64,000 nt of DNA from Candidatus Gastranaerophilales bacterium (GCA_944325875.1 CALVBU010000010.1:1-64000), one strand, 5' to 3'; counted from the stretch's first letter, positions 24,499 to 33,883 are shown. Notes: generated by a model not told the origin, from the sequence alone. Translations and numbers: made by a program.

Positions 24499-24744
24499 AT
24501 GATAGAAAGAAAATGTGCTGGATGCGGTAAAATAAAAAACAGAGATGAAATGATAAAAATTACCAAAGAATATCAGCACGATAACATAGTCATAAACGGA
24601 AATTCTAAAACATTTGGCAGATCCGTATATCTTTGTTATAATAAAACTTGCATAGAGGCTGCATTCAAAAAAAATAAAATCCAAAAAATATTAAAAGCTC
24701 CTCTACCACAAGACCTGAAAGGAAAATTAATAAATGAGTTTTGA
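24499..24744 (+). CDS. ylxR: YlxR family RNA-binding protein
   Basis: This 81-aa DUF448 protein has the usual start RKCAGCGKIKNRDEM with a paired CxxC, then SVYLCYNKTCIEAAFKK. YlxR is usually found between nusA and infB. Here nusA is not adjacent and prfA takes its place. The fold is a small RNA-binding domain with a conserved basic face. It has been linked to RNA metabolism and translation, but its role is only partly known. It overlaps the infB start by 11 bp, so the two are translationally coupled. Confidence 0.9.
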   Translation: MIERKCAGCGKIKNRDEMIKITKEYQHDNIVINGNSKTFGRSVYLCYNKTCIEAAFKKNKIQKILKAPLPQDLKGKLINEF

Positions 24745-27250
24745 AACAATAAGAATAAATGAATTAGCAAAAGAATTAAAATTAACCAGCAAAGAAGTAA
24801 TAGAAAAACTTGCCCAGATTTCTATTACTGGCAAAACTCATTCAAGTACATTAACAGTTGATCAGGTAAGAAGATTAAAGGATTTTATTAATGCTGGATC
24901 AGTAAAAGAAGTAAAAAAACCAAAAGCATTTATCGTAAAAAAAGCGAAAAATGTTGAACAAGAAAAAAAAGAGGCTGAAACTGAAAAATCACCTAAGAAA
25001 GAGGAAACGCCTAAAGCAACAATAGAAAGACCTAGAGTTGAAATCGTAAAACCTCAAAGTCGTTTGGAAATCGTTAGAAGAGCGCCAAGACCAGCAGTTA
25101 AGCCTGAAGGTGACAAAACAGAAAAAACAGCCCTAAAGAAAGATGAAACCAGAAAATATCCACCAAGGAATCAAGGTGAAAAATTTGATAGACAAAAGAA
25201 ATTTGCAGGTTCTAAAGATGGTCAGTCAAAATCTGATGACAAAAAAACAGAAAGACCAACAGGAGTAAAAAAACCTATAGAACGTCACATCATTTCACAA
25301 GATATTTATGAAACAAAAAGTTCATCAAAAAAACGTTCTGATAACAAGAAAAAAGATAAAGAATTTAATAAAAAAGAAGAACAAGAAAGAATTTCATTAG
25401 AAAAAGCTGCAGCACAAAAGCATAAGAAGAAAACCCATAAAGCAGAAGAAGTTCAAGAAGTAAAATCAATCGTAGTTAACCAAGCAATGACTATTTCTGA
25501 ATTATCAGAAAAAATTCAAAGAACTCCTGCTGAAATTGTTAAATTCTTAATGATGAATGGAGTTATGGCAACTGTTAACCAACTTATAGACGTTGACGTT
25601 ATCAAAAAGATTTGTGCAGAATATGAACTTGAAGTTCTTGATGAAGATTTAGATGCATATATAGAAGAAGAATTAGAAAAAGAACAAGAGAAAAAAGCTC
25701 TAACAGAAGTTGATAAAAAATTATTGAAAAAACGTGCTCCTGTAGTAAGTATTATGGGTCACGTAGACCACGGTAAAACAACATTACTTGACAGCATTCG
25801 AGCTTCAAAACACAAAATTGTTGCAACCGAAGTCGGAGGTATCACTCAGTCAATTGGTGCATATACGGTTTATCTTGACAACAATAAAGAAAAGAAAATT
25901 GTATTTGTAGATACCCCTGGTCACGAAGCATTTACAGAAATGAGAGCTCGTGGAGCTAAAGCTACAGATATTGCGATTTTGGTTGTAGCAGCAGATGATG
26001 GTATAATGCCTCAAACAATTGAAGCTATTAACCACGCAAAAGCTGCTGAAGTACCGATTATTGTAGCTGTAAACAAAATCGATAAACCTGGTGCAAATCC
26101 TGATAGGATATTGCAACAGTTGACAGAACATGGACTTGTTCCTGAAGAATGGGGCGGTGATACAATCACTGTAAAAGTTTCTGCTCTTCAAGGTACTGGT
26201 ATTGATGAATTGTTAGAATATATTCTGCTCGTTGCAGATATTCAAGACCTAAAAGCAAACCCTAAAGCTGAAGCATCAGGCGTTGTAATAGAAGCAAACC
26301 TTGACAAAGGAAAAGGTCCTGTAGCTACATTGCTTGTTCAAAACGGAACATTAAGAATCGGAAATTGCGTTGTAGTTGGAACAGCTTGTGGTAGAGTAAG
26401 AGCATTGCTATCTGATAGCGGAGAAAAAATTCAAAAAGCTGAGCCGTCTACTCCTGTAGAGATTTTGGGTCTAACAGAAGTTCCACAAGCTGGTGACAGA
26501 TTTGAAGTTGTTAAAAACGAAAAAGAAATGAAAGCTATCGTTGAAAAACGTCGTGAAAAAGAACGTGATAAACGATTAGAAGCAATGCTACCTGCACATA
26601 TAAGACGTGAAGCTGTTGCTGGAGATGAAGATATTCCTCAATTGAACTTAATTATCAAAGCTAACACTCACGGTTCTGCAGAAGCGGTATCCCAAGCAAT
26701 TGCTCAACTTGAATCAAAAGAAATTACTACAAAGATTATTCACGTTGGAGTTGGTGATATTTCAGAAGCTGACGTAATGCTTGCTTCAGCATCTGGAGCT
26801 TTAATCTTAGGCTTTACTGTTAAAACTGACAACAAAGCGGCTGCAGCTGCCGATAGAGAAGGGGTTACAATCAAGACCTATGATATCATCTATCAAATCC
26901 TTGAAGATATGGAAAAAACAATGCTTTCACTACTTCAACCTGAAATCAAAGAAGTTGAACTTGGTAAAGCTGAAGTTAGACAAGTATTCACAATTGGAAA
27001 AACAACAAGAATTGCAGGTTGCTATGTAACAGAAGGTAAGATTGTAAGAAGCAAAGCTGCAAGACTTATAAGAAACGGTAACGAAATCTTCAAAGGCGCA
27101 ATTGATCAACTTAAACGTTTCAAAGATGATGTTAAAGAAGTTGCACAAGGCTTTGAATGCGGTATATCTTTTGCAAAATGGAATGATATTGAAGTTGGCG
27201 ACATTATAGAAGTTTCAACAACAGAAGAAATCGAACGCTCTGAATTATAG
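24734..27250 (+). CDS. infB: Translation initiation factor IF-2
   Basis: This GTPase brings initiator fMet-tRNA to the 30S subunit. The 838-aa protein has an IF2-N domain at the start (FETIRINELAKELKLTSKEV) and a long Lys/Glu-rich linker (about residues 60-245). A second IF2-N subdomain follows (MTISELSEKIQRTPAEIVKF). The G domain carries G1 GHVDHGKT, G3 DTPGHEAFTEM and G4 NKIDKPGA. The C-terminal domains are complete. The linker is unusually basic and repetitive, as is common. Ribosome site AAGGAAAA is inside ylxR. Confidence 0.97.
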   Translation: MSFETIRINELAKELKLTSKEVIEKLAQISITGKTHSSTLTVDQVRRLKDFINAGSVKEVKKPKAFIVKKAKNVEQEKKEAETEKSPKKEETPKATIERPRVEIVKPQSRLEIVRRAPRPAVKPEGDKTEKTALKKDETRKYPPRNQGEKFDRQKKFAGSKDGQSKSDDKKTERPTGVKKPIERHIISQDIYETKSSSKKRSDNKKKDKEFNKKEEQERISLEKAAAQKHKKKTHKAEEVQEVKSIVVNQAMTISELSEKIQRTPAEIVKFLMMNGVMATVNQLIDVDVIKKICAEYELEVLDEDLDAYIEEELEKEQEKKALTEVDKKLLKKRAPVVSIMGHVDHGKTTLLDSIRASKHKIVATEVGGITQSIGAYTVYLDNNKEKKIVFVDTPGHEAFTEMRARGAKATDIAILVVAADDGIMPQTIEAINHAKAAEVPIIVAVNKIDKPGANPDRILQQLTEHGLVPEEWGGDTITVKVSALQGTGIDELLEYILLVADIQDLKANPKAEASGVVIEANLDKGKGPVATLLVQNGTLRIGNCVVVGTACGRVRALLSDSGEKIQKAEPSTPVEILGLTEVPQAGDRFEVVKNEKEMKAIVEKRREKERDKRLEAMLPAHIRREAVAGDEDIPQLNLIIKANTHGSAEAVSQAIAQLESKEITTKIIHVGVGDISEADVMLASASGALILGFTVKTDNKAAAAADREGVTIKTYDIIYQILEDMEKTMLSLLQPEIKEVELGKAEVRQVFTIGKTTRIAGCYVTEGKIVRSKAARLIRNGNEIFKGAIDQLKRFKDDVKEVAQGFECGISFAKWNDIEVGDIIEVSTTEEIERSEL

Positions 27251-27272
27251 TTGTTCTATAAAAGATTATTTT

Positions 27273-27917
27273 CTACCAAGGATAATCATCTTTAATTTCC
27301 CATCCATCTCGTTTAATAATTTGGAAACAAGAGGCTATACCTGTGTATGGAGATTTACAATATTCATTTGGAGCATTACCCACACCTGGACCATTCATTA
27401 ATCTATCTCTAGTCAAGCTGTTTGCTATCGTTGCCATATGAGTAACTTCAGTCTTTGGTTTAGTTAAACGCCAGTTAATACGAGGATTTGGAGCTAACCA
27501 AATATTATAACCAAAACGATATCTTGTTAATTTTTTATTGTTTATTTTGCTTGCAAATGGATAAAAAACAACTTCTAATAAACCATCTTGAGTATAATTA
27601 CTCAGTTCCAACATACTACCATCACTAAAATAACATCTTCTTTCAGTTGTTTTAATACAACTCATTTGACTTTTTATTTTTGAGTTATAAAAATCCTTAC
27701 TTTGTGTTGTATTTTCAAAAACCCAAAATTCTGAAGAACCATTTTCTAACTCAGCCAATTCTATAGCATTTAACAGAGTATTATACATTTTTTTTAACCT
27801 TAAAGGTACTTCCTTTTTTTGATAAGTATTTATAACAACAGGTAATGTTAATGAAGCTACAACACCAATAATACCCAAGGTTATTAAAACCTCTGCTAAT
27901 GTAAATCCTCTTTTCAT
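27273..27917 (-). CDS. Prepilin-like protein, FTLAEVLITLG family (3)
   Basis: The 214-aa precursor starts MKRG|FTLAEVLITLGIIGVVAS, a short leader and a hydrophobic assembly helix, with GGAGG upstream. The globular part has four conserved Cys (CIKTTERRC in the middle and a C-terminal pair around CKSPYTGIASC) and ends DGWEIKDDYPW. It differs from genes 1, 2 and 5 through the middle but shares the terminal WxIxDDYPW block. It is convergent with infB. Probably it is an envelope or secretion-fibre subunit, but no assembly machinery is seen in this window. Confidence 0.85.
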   Translation of the reverse strand: MKRGFTLAEVLITLGIIGVVASLTLPVVINTYQKKEVPLRLKKMYNTLLNAIELAELENGSSEFWVFENTTQSKDFYNSKIKSQMSCIKTTERRCYFSDGSMLELSNYTQDGLLEVVFYPFASKINNKKLTRYRFGYNIWLAPNPRINWRLTKPKTEVTHMATIANSLTRDRLMNGPGVGNAPNEYCKSPYTGIASCFQIIKRDGWEIKDDYPW

Positions 27918-28010
27918 AATCCTCCTCGTTACAAAGTATTAATTTGTTTCATACTATATGAATATTATTCATGATTATAAATATATTTTCATAATTTGTC
28001 AATCCAAATG

Positions 28011-28022
28011 TATAATACTGCT
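28011..28022 (+). promoter_or_regulatory. TATAAT six bases before an XRE gene ATG (leaderless)
   Basis: TATAAT at 28011-28016, followed by six bases and the ATG at 28023. No ribosome site is present. Confidence 0.6.
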
Positions 28023-28247
28023 ATGAATGTACGTGATGAAGTAAAAATAATGCTAGGTACAAAATGCATGACAATTACAGAACTTGCAAAGCGAATGACA
28101 GAAATTAGTGGAAAAACATATACACAGAGTCTTATTTCGCATAAACTTGCAAGTGAATCACTTAAATACACTGAAATGAAGATGATTTGCAAAATTTTAG
28201 GATACAGAATTTATATTGATATTGATGAAATTCGTTTAGGCCGTTAG
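28023..28247 (+). CDS. Small XRE-like helix-turn-helix protein
   Basis: This 74-aa protein has the core NVRDEVKIMLGTKCMTITEL, then MTEISGKTYTQSLISHKLAS, then a second helix pair ending YRIYIDIDEIRLG. The middle is a helix-turn-helix resembling lambda-repressor types that lack other domains. Extending upstream to a TTG at 27996 is possible but would put the promoter inside the gene. It stands alone between a prepilin-like gene and rbfA; it may regulate either. Function is unproven. Confidence 0.75.
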   Translation: MNVRDEVKIMLGTKCMTITELAKRMTEISGKTYTQSLISHKLASESLKYTEMKMICKILGYRIYIDIDEIRLGR

Positions 28248-28301
28248 GAGATGTTCACATATAATCTTTTTATGTTACAATCCTCTTAAAAGGAGATAAT
28301 T

Positions 28302-28646
28302 ATGACACTTAGAAACGAACGTGTTAGAAAAGAATTAATGAGAGATATTTCTGAAATCTTGAGAAAAGAAATTAGAGGCCTAGCTGGAGTAGTATCAATT
28401 GTTGATGTAGAAGTATCTCACGACAATTCATTTGCAAAAGTTATATACAGTGTACTAGGTTCTGAAGAACAAATTGAAAAAACAAAAGAAATCATCAATC
28501 ACAGTACACCTAAAATTCGTTTTGAGGTTGGCAAAAGAATTAGACTAAGATTAACTCCTGAACTAAAATTCGTCTACACAGATTCTTTAGAAAAAGGTTC
28601 CAGAGTAAGCGAAATTATTGATAAAATATCCAGAGGAGAACTGTAG
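28302..28646 (+). CDS. rbfA: Ribosome-binding factor A
   Basis: This is a small KH-like protein (114 aa) that binds 30S precursors during late 16S rRNA maturation. The N-terminal RKELMRDISEILRKEIR and the conserved block DVEVSHDNSFAKVIYSVLG followed by TPELKFVYTDSLEKGSRV are diagnostic. It starts behind AAAAGGAG. It forms an operon with truB (seven bases between stop and start), the usual infB-rbfA-truB order, although here an insertion of a pilin-like and an HTH gene separates it from infB. Confidence 0.95.
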   Translation: MTLRNERVRKELMRDISEILRKEIRGLAGVVSIVDVEVSHDNSFAKVIYSVLGSEEQIEKTKEIINHSTPKIRFEVGKRIRLRLTPELKFVYTDSLEKGSRVSEIIDKISRGEL

Positions 28647-28652
28647 TAGTAA

Positions 28653-29495
28653 ATGTTTGGCTTCTTGAATATTTATAAGCCAAAAGGAATGACATCTCAT
28701 GATGTCGTTGCTGTGTTGCGCAAAATTACCAAAATAAGACAGATAGGTCATACAGGGACTCTTGACCCTTTTGCAGAAGGAGTTTTACCTATTTGTATTG
28801 GCAAAGCTACAAGATTAATAGAATATTTAGAAGATGATAAAGAATATCTTGCAACTGTTCAATTTGGTAAAAATACAACTACATACGACATTGAAGGCGA
28901 AATTACTGAAAGTTTTGCAAATAGAATTACTCAAGAGGATTTAGAACACACACTTAATAAATTTAGAGGAGAAATTGAACAACTCCCACCTATTTATTCT
29001 GCTATAAAAGTTAATGGTAAGAAATTATATGAATATGCAAGAAAAGGCGAAACAGTTGAAATTAAACCAAGAAAAGTTACAATAAGTAAGCTTGAATTAA
29101 AAAACTTTGATTACGAAAATCAAACAGCAGAACTACTAATTGCCTGCTCAAAAGGCACTTACATAAGATCAATTGCCTATGATTTGGGCAAAAACTTAAG
29201 GTGTGGAGGGCATTTAACAAAATTAGTTAGAACAAAAGCCGGAGCTTTTACAATTGATACCTCAATCCATTTAGACGGAATAAACGTAAATGAAAATCTT
29301 ATTAACCCTATAGATATAATGCAACTTGATAAAATTGAAATATCTGACAATGAACACGAAAAAATATTACATGGGCAAGCTATAGAAAATAAGACTAATT
29401 GTGTTGATTTTGTAATTTTGATTTATAATAATAGCATAAGCGCAATCGGATACGCGGAAAATAGTATAATCAAAGTCAAAAAGGTATTTTTATAA
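28653..29495 (+). CDS. truB: tRNA pseudouridine-55 synthase
   Basis: It converts U55 to pseudouridine in the T-loop of tRNA. The 280-aa protein has the catalytic Asp block GTLDPFAEGVLPICIGKATR, the conserved KPKGMTSHDVV start (residues 8-18) and the C-terminal PUA-like region. It is co-transcribed with rbfA. The start has a GGAG 13 bases away, within the end of rbfA. Confidence 0.95.
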   Translation: MFGFLNIYKPKGMTSHDVVAVLRKITKIRQIGHTGTLDPFAEGVLPICIGKATRLIEYLEDDKEYLATVQFGKNTTTYDIEGEITESFANRITQEDLEHTLNKFRGEIEQLPPIYSAIKVNGKKLYEYARKGETVEIKPRKVTISKLELKNFDYENQTAELLIACSKGTYIRSIAYDLGKNLRCGGHLTKLVRTKAGAFTIDTSIHLDGINVNENLINPIDIMQLDKIEISDNEHEKILHGQAIENKTNCVDFVILIYNNSISAIGYAENSIIKVKKVFL

Positions 29496-30374
29496 ATGAA
29501 AAGATTTTTTATAACTCTTGGAATTATTATGCTTACAGCATTTCCAGCAAATGCTAATTGCAATAACAGTGATTTTATATGTCCTTCTGAAATGCAACTA
29601 TCTGGAGGATTTGCAAGAGGTCTGAGTACAATAACTGGAACAAACTTTCTTGCTACAAAAACTGCACAATCAATTTTGAAAAGCCAAATAAAAAAAGAAG
29701 CTCAAGGCGATTTTGATGTAAAAATCCAATCCTACAGTCTTTCTGACTTAAAAGCTGGCAGGTTTAAATCACTTGAAATTACAGGAAAAAATGTAATTGC
29801 AGACGATGTCTACTTATCTCTTCTAAAATTAAAAACTCTATGTGACTATAACTATATTGAATATGACACAAAAACAAAAACTGCATTATTTAAAGAAGAC
29901 TTTGGAATGGCATTCGCAACAACTATTACAGAAGATGATTTAAACAATACAATGAAAGCAAATGGTTATAAAGAATTAATTGATGAAATAAATTCACTTG
30001 GCAAAAGCTACAGACTATTTAATATCACACAGTCAAAAGCAAAACTTAGAAATAATCAATTTATGTATATTTTCCAAGTAGCATTTCCTTTCATAAATTC
30101 AAAACAGAATATCGTTGTAACTTCAGACGTAAATGTATATGATGGAAAATTATACCTTTCTCATACTAAAGTTGTAAATGATTTATTCTCCGTTGATTTA
30201 AGCAAAGTTTCAGATATGATAAATTTTTTGAATCCGTTAAGCTACTCTTTAGGTATACTTAAAGATAAAGACGCAACTCTTACTGTAAGGGATGCTGTAA
30301 TAAAAGATAATAGGATTGACATTGACGGTACAATTATAGTATTAAAAGATGTAGTAACCGAAGTAAGGAATTAA
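29496..30374 (+). CDS. Exported DUF2993-like lipid/envelope protein
   Basis: The 292-aa product begins with a signal peptide (MKRFFITLGIIMLTAFPANA) and then shows the repeated beta/alpha pattern of DUF2993 (LmeA-type) proteins: KIQSYSLSDLKAGRFKSLEI and GKNVIADDVYLSLLKLKTLC. Such proteins bind hydrophobic ligands in the envelope, and in mycobacteria LmeA helps mannoglycolipid maturation. In cyanobacterial-type organisms their role is unclear. It starts immediately after the truB stop. The family call rests on this pattern and is moderately confident. Confidence 0.65.
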   Translation: MKRFFITLGIIMLTAFPANANCNNSDFICPSEMQLSGGFARGLSTITGTNFLATKTAQSILKSQIKKEAQGDFDVKIQSYSLSDLKAGRFKSLEITGKNVIADDVYLSLLKLKTLCDYNYIEYDTKTKTALFKEDFGMAFATTITEDDLNNTMKANGYKELIDEINSLGKSYRLFNITQSKAKLRNNQFMYIFQVAFPFINSKQNIVVTSDVNVYDGKLYLSHTKVVNDLFSVDLSKVSDMINFLNPLSYSLGILKDKDATLTVRDAVIKDNRIDIDGTIIVLKDVVTEVRN

Positions 30375-30378
30375 TAAT

Positions 30379-30990
30379 ATGAGAGCAGATCAAAGAGTAT
30401 TTTTAGGACTATTAGGTGTAGCAATGGTAGCAGCCTCTGTATTTTTAGGGTTAAAGCTTCTTGCACCTGGAGATACTACAACAGAAATTCCTGGAGCTGT
30501 ACAAGAGCCCCCTGTAGCATCTGAACCTATTGAAAAACCAGATGAACCTGAACAACAAAAGCCTAAAGAATACGTTGATGTGGTTTTCATTGGACAAAAC
30601 GAAAACCATGAAGAAGTTTATAAAATCGTAAAAAGAGAATATGATCCAGATATTGATGGTTCAAAAATTAAATATGCAATTAGTTCTCTAATTTTAGGGC
30701 CAAAGCAAGGTGAAAAAACAAAAGGTGTATATTCTGAAATTCCGGCAGGAACTGAAATTATTGGAGTTCAAGAACGCCCAGATAAAGTTATAATTAACTT
30801 GTCATCACAATTTGAATACGGTGGCGGAACTGACAGTGTCTATAAAAGACTTTATCAGTTAATTAAAACTGCAAGAAAAAATACAGAAAAACCGGTTTAT
30901 TTATACATAAACGGACAACAAGCTGATGTTATAGGCGGTGACGGAATAATGATTACACAACCTCTCAGCGACAGTTCTTTAGGCGGTTAA
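30379..30990 (+). CDS. Membrane-anchored GerMN-domain protein
   Basis: The 203-aa protein has an N-terminal membrane helix (VFLGLLGVAMVAASVFLGLKLL), a Pro/Glu-rich linker (residues about 35-65), and then a GerMN domain: ISSLILGPKQGEKTKGVYSE, then IPAGTEIIGVQERPDKVIINLSSQF, then a long Arg/Lys-containing helix. GerMN domains are found in spore germination and envelope lipoproteins and are thought to bind cell-wall ligands. The organism is unlikely to sporulate, so an envelope role is more likely. The ribosome site is AAGGAA. Confidence 0.85.
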   Translation: MRADQRVFLGLLGVAMVAASVFLGLKLLAPGDTTTEIPGAVQEPPVASEPIEKPDEPEQQKPKEYVDVVFIGQNENHEEVYKIVKREYDPDIDGSKIKYAISSLILGPKQGEKTKGVYSEIPAGTEIIGVQERPDKVIINLSSQFEYGGGTDSVYKRLYQLIKTARKNTEKPVYLYINGQQADVIGGDGIMITQPLSDSSLGG

Positions 30991-30993
30991 AAA

Positions 30994-31260
30994 GTGGAAA
31001 AAGATTTAGATTATTATTTAAACCTTGATTGGACATTGATTGAAGGTGAGGATTTGGATTTTGAAGGAAAACCTTACCATTATGTTATGATCGAAGAAAT
31101 TCCTAGTTTTTGTTTCTGTGCAAAAACTATAGAAAAAGCCAGAGAAAACTACAAAAAACAACTAAAACTAACCCTAATGGTTATGCTTGAAAGCGGAGAT
31201 CACATAAGAGAACCCGGAGAAGAAGACGACGAACCCGACTGGGAAAGCCTGTGCCCTTAA
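30994..31260 (+). CDS. Orphan HicB-like antitoxin-fold protein
   Basis: The 88-aa protein follows the HicB partial RNase H pattern: YHYVMIEEIPSFCFCAKTIEKARENYKKQLKLTLMVMLESG with an acidic tail. HicB antitoxins bind the mRNA interferase HicA, but no HicA or other toxin gene is adjacent. It starts at GTG 30994 with AGGCGG nine bases upstream inside the preceding gene. It may be a transcriptional regulator derived from an antitoxin. Confidence 0.65.
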   Translation: MEKDLDYYLNLDWTLIEGEDLDFEGKPYHYVMIEEIPSFCFCAKTIEKARENYKKQLKLTLMVMLESGDHIREPGEEDDEPDWESLCP

Positions 31261-31287
31261 TAAAAAGTGTGATATAAAGGAGAATTT

Positions 31288-32190
31288 ATGAGAAAAGCAA
31301 TATTTTCAGTTGGATATTATGCCGGATTCTTTTCTGAAATTAATAATATGATTTTAGCTTTGATGTATTGTAAATTTAACAATATTGAATTTATTATTAA
31401 TTCAAAAAATAGTGCTATGTTTGGCCCTAACGGCTGGGAGGAATATTTTTTACCATTTACTAAAGAAACTAAGATACAAATACCTAAAAAAATAAATTTT
31501 AGAATGCACAATAATAAATTCAGATTAAAAGATTTGTTAAGAATTTATCTATACAAACTAAAAACCAAAGCTAATTATATGACTTTCGAGATTTGGGATA
31601 AGTTTTATTATGAATACTGGGGAAAAGAAAATGATATCAAACACCAAACCGCTCGCTCAGAAATCATTCAAAACATATGGAAATATAATTTAAAAACAAA
31701 AAATAATATTGAACAAAATATTGCAAAATTAAATTTACCTCAAAATTATGCAGCTATTCATATTAGAAGTGGCGATAAAATTATAGAAACAAACGCTCTA
31801 TACAATCCAGATGATTTAATGGAAACACTTATGAATAATTCTCAACATAAAAACATTTTTGTTTTTTGTGATAATTATGAAAATTATGAATACCTTAAAA
31901 ACAAATATAAAAATTTCAATTTTTATACATTATGCAATACTAATGAAAGAGGATATGACAATGAAAAATTTCAATCACTGGATTTTACCATAAGATACAA
32001 AAAAATAATCAACTTACTTGCAAATATAGAGATTTGCAAATCCTCAGACTTTTTTGTAGGAACAAGCCACACTAACACTGATATATTTTTATCGTGGATT
32101 ATGGACGCTAAGAAATTTATACTCTTACCTTGGCATGTAAATGAATACCACTCTAATAAAAGTCAATATTTTAATGTGAATAAAATTTAA
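31288..32190 (+). CDS. Fucosyltransferase-superfamily glycosyltransferase
   Basis: The 300-aa protein contains the donor-binding HxRxGDK motif (AAIHIRSGDKI) of GT11/GT23-like fucosyltransferases, with the C-terminal FFVGTSHTNTDIFLSWIMDAKKFILLPW region typical of GT-B folds. It has many Asn/Lys residues, as expected for low G+C. It would add fucose or a related deoxysugar to an envelope glycan. A partner glycosyltransferase (GT2) is at 6.3 kb but nothing links them directly. It starts behind AAAGGAG. Confidence 0.7.
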   Translation: MRKAIFSVGYYAGFFSEINNMILALMYCKFNNIEFIINSKNSAMFGPNGWEEYFLPFTKETKIQIPKKINFRMHNNKFRLKDLLRIYLYKLKTKANYMTFEIWDKFYYEYWGKENDIKHQTARSEIIQNIWKYNLKTKNNIEQNIAKLNLPQNYAAIHIRSGDKIIETNALYNPDDLMETLMNNSQHKNIFVFCDNYENYEYLKNKYKNFNFYTLCNTNERGYDNEKFQSLDFTIRYKKIINLLANIEICKSSDFFVGTSHTNTDIFLSWIMDAKKFILLPWHVNEYHSNKSQYFNVNKI

Positions 32191-33347
32191 TTCTTATAAA
32201 TCTCTGCATATTGAGGATTTACGGCAAGCCATTTGAAGGTTTCTTCACCGGTTTCAGGAATATCAATAACAAAAGTTCCGCCGTAACGCCCTCTTGAAAA
32301 AGCCAAATATCCTTCTTTTGCAAGATTTTGGAATGCTTTTCTTATTGTATTCGGACTCAAATCCATCTGCTTTGATAATTCTTCGATTGATGGAAGTTTT
32401 GAACCTATTTCATAATTTTCACTAATCATTTTTTTGATATGGTTCTGAGTTTTTTCATAATAATAAAATGCAGTATCTTGAGCTGATGCAAAAATTGATC
32501 TTTCAAATTTTGCAGAAGTTTCATTTCCTTTAGAATAAGGCATTTTAATTACAGTCGTTCCATAGCGTCCTCTACGAGGCAACAAAATTCCATCATCAAT
32601 AAGAAGTTTTAATGCATCGTGAATAGTTTTTATACTTACCTTTAAAATTGCTGATAACTCTGCATGAGCAGGCATTTTTTCGCCAAGTTTCAAATTTGAT
32701 TCAATATACATTTTCAAATCATTCTCAACTTTTGCAACAAGAGTCTTATGCTGAGTATTTTCAGGCATTGCAGACTTTTTAAAATCTAAAGATTTCAATA
32801 CCCAACCTGCATCTTTGGAATTCTTAAACTTATGTTCTAATATTCCTATAGTACAGAGATATTCCAACGCAAGTCTTGTAGTATTTGCAGAACAGCCGAT
32901 AGTTGAAGCGATCACTCTTGAGGAAGGTAAATTTTGACCGATTTTAAAGCTTTTTTCTATAATCAAATTTTTAATATCTTTTATTGCAGTCTCTCTTTTG
33001 GAGGTCAATTTACGCACACCACGATCAGACTCTCCTATGAGCATAGTTCCAATACACTGTTTTGAACAAACAAAACCTGAATCTTCCACATACCGGACTG
33101 CATTTTGAATAGTTCCGACACTTACACCTAAAAAATAGGCTAAACTTGCTTTTGAAGGCAATAAATTATTAACACTTATCTTACCGGATTCTAAATCAGA
33201 CTTTAACCAGTCAATAAGCCATTTTGCAATAGCAACAGCCTTTGATTCAGTTATGTTTTTTAAGTCCGGCATTGGAAAATCAATGTCAGAAGTTTTTATT
33301 TGAATTAAATCAGATTTTTGCGGCAAAATAAAGTCATTATCAGTCAT
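32187..33347 (-). CDS. Regulator with four tandem GntR-type winged helices
   Basis: This 386-aa protein has four GntR-like winged helix-turn-helix domains, at about residues 38-106, 120-188, 204-271 and 300-365. Each includes a LPS/MPA-type start (LLPSKASLAYFLGVSVGTIQ, NLPSSRVIASTIGCSANTTR, KMPAHAELSAILKVSIKTIH, KLPSIEELSKQMDLSPNTIR). The last two also carry the wing RGRYGTTVI/RGRYGGTFVI. Classical GntR proteins have one such domain and an effector domain; here there is no effector domain. It should bind DNA at multiple sites or bridge operators. The start at 33347 has AAAGGA; a GTG six bases earlier is possible. Confidence 0.85.
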   Translation of the reverse strand: MTDNDFILPQKSDLIQIKTSDIDFPMPDLKNITESKAVAIAKWLIDWLKSDLESGKISVNNLLPSKASLAYFLGVSVGTIQNAVRYVEDSGFVCSKQCIGTMLIGESDRGVRKLTSKRETAIKDIKNLIIEKSFKIGQNLPSSRVIASTIGCSANTTRLALEYLCTIGILEHKFKNSKDAGWVLKSLDFKKSAMPENTQHKTLVAKVENDLKMYIESNLKLGEKMPAHAELSAILKVSIKTIHDALKLLIDDGILLPRRGRYGTTVIKMPYSKGNETSAKFERSIFASAQDTAFYYYEKTQNHIKKMISENYEIGSKLPSIEELSKQMDLSPNTIRKAFQNLAKEGYLAFSRGRYGGTFVIDIPETGEETFKWLAVNPQYAEIYKN

Positions 33348-33424
33348 ACACACATCCTTTTGTAATACTACACTATTTATAAAAAAACATCAATATATTT
33401 TTTGTTAGTTTATGAAGAAAAATG

Positions 33425-33460
33425 ACAAAAAAGACCGCATTAAAAATTGCGGTCTTTTAA
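33425..33460. terminator. Bidirectional intrinsic terminator
   Basis: AAAGACCGCA and TGCGGTCTTT flank a short AT loop, with T-runs on both strands. It lies between the four-domain GntR gene and the CopG-type gene, downstream of the latter on the minus strand. Confidence 0.85.
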
Positions 33461-33503
33461 CAAATCCCAAATCTTAGTAACCATGCCCTTATTATAGAGA
33501 AAA

Positions 33504-33692
33504 TTATTCCAATAACTCTTCAAGGATAGCTGCATTTTTACCAGCAGTAGTTGATTCACGAACCTTTTGTTTATAAATATAAGTTCTCAATGCTTCACGG
33601 ATTAATTCACTTCGTGAACGATTTTCACCATCTGCAACCTGGTCAATTTTGTTCAAAAATTCTTCGGGCATAGAAATTAGTACTCGTGCCAT
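33504..33692 (-). CDS. Ribbon-helix-helix (CopG-type) DNA-binding protein
   Basis: The 62-aa protein matches RHH regulators: ARVLISMPEEFLNKIDQVAD, then NRSRSELIREALRTYIYKQK, with a terminal acidic helix. RHH proteins often are antitoxins (ParD/MazE-like), but no toxin gene is adjacent. It is monocistronic, with GGAG upstream and a terminator downstream. Its target is unknown. Confidence 0.8.
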   Translation of the reverse strand: MARVLISMPEEFLNKIDQVADGENRSRSELIREALRTYIYKQKVRESTTAGKNAAILEELLE

Positions 33693-33883
33693 ATATTCTC
33701 CTTTTCTGCTACTGATATAAATTCTCGCTATATCTTATAAAAAACATTTTGGAGTAAAAAAGTGCTATTTTTTATATTGTTTTTATATACTATTTTTTAA
33801 AACTCCCTATTTTCAATAGTTTTCGGAATCAAATCTCTTAACATATTTTAATATTCTCGTTTTTATTATACAATCTATTATGC

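Noticed and set aside
27996-28022. Upstream TTG start for the small XRE gene
   Set aside because: It would place the TATAAT promoter element within the coding region and has no ribosome site; the ATG at 28023 fits the leaderless pattern.
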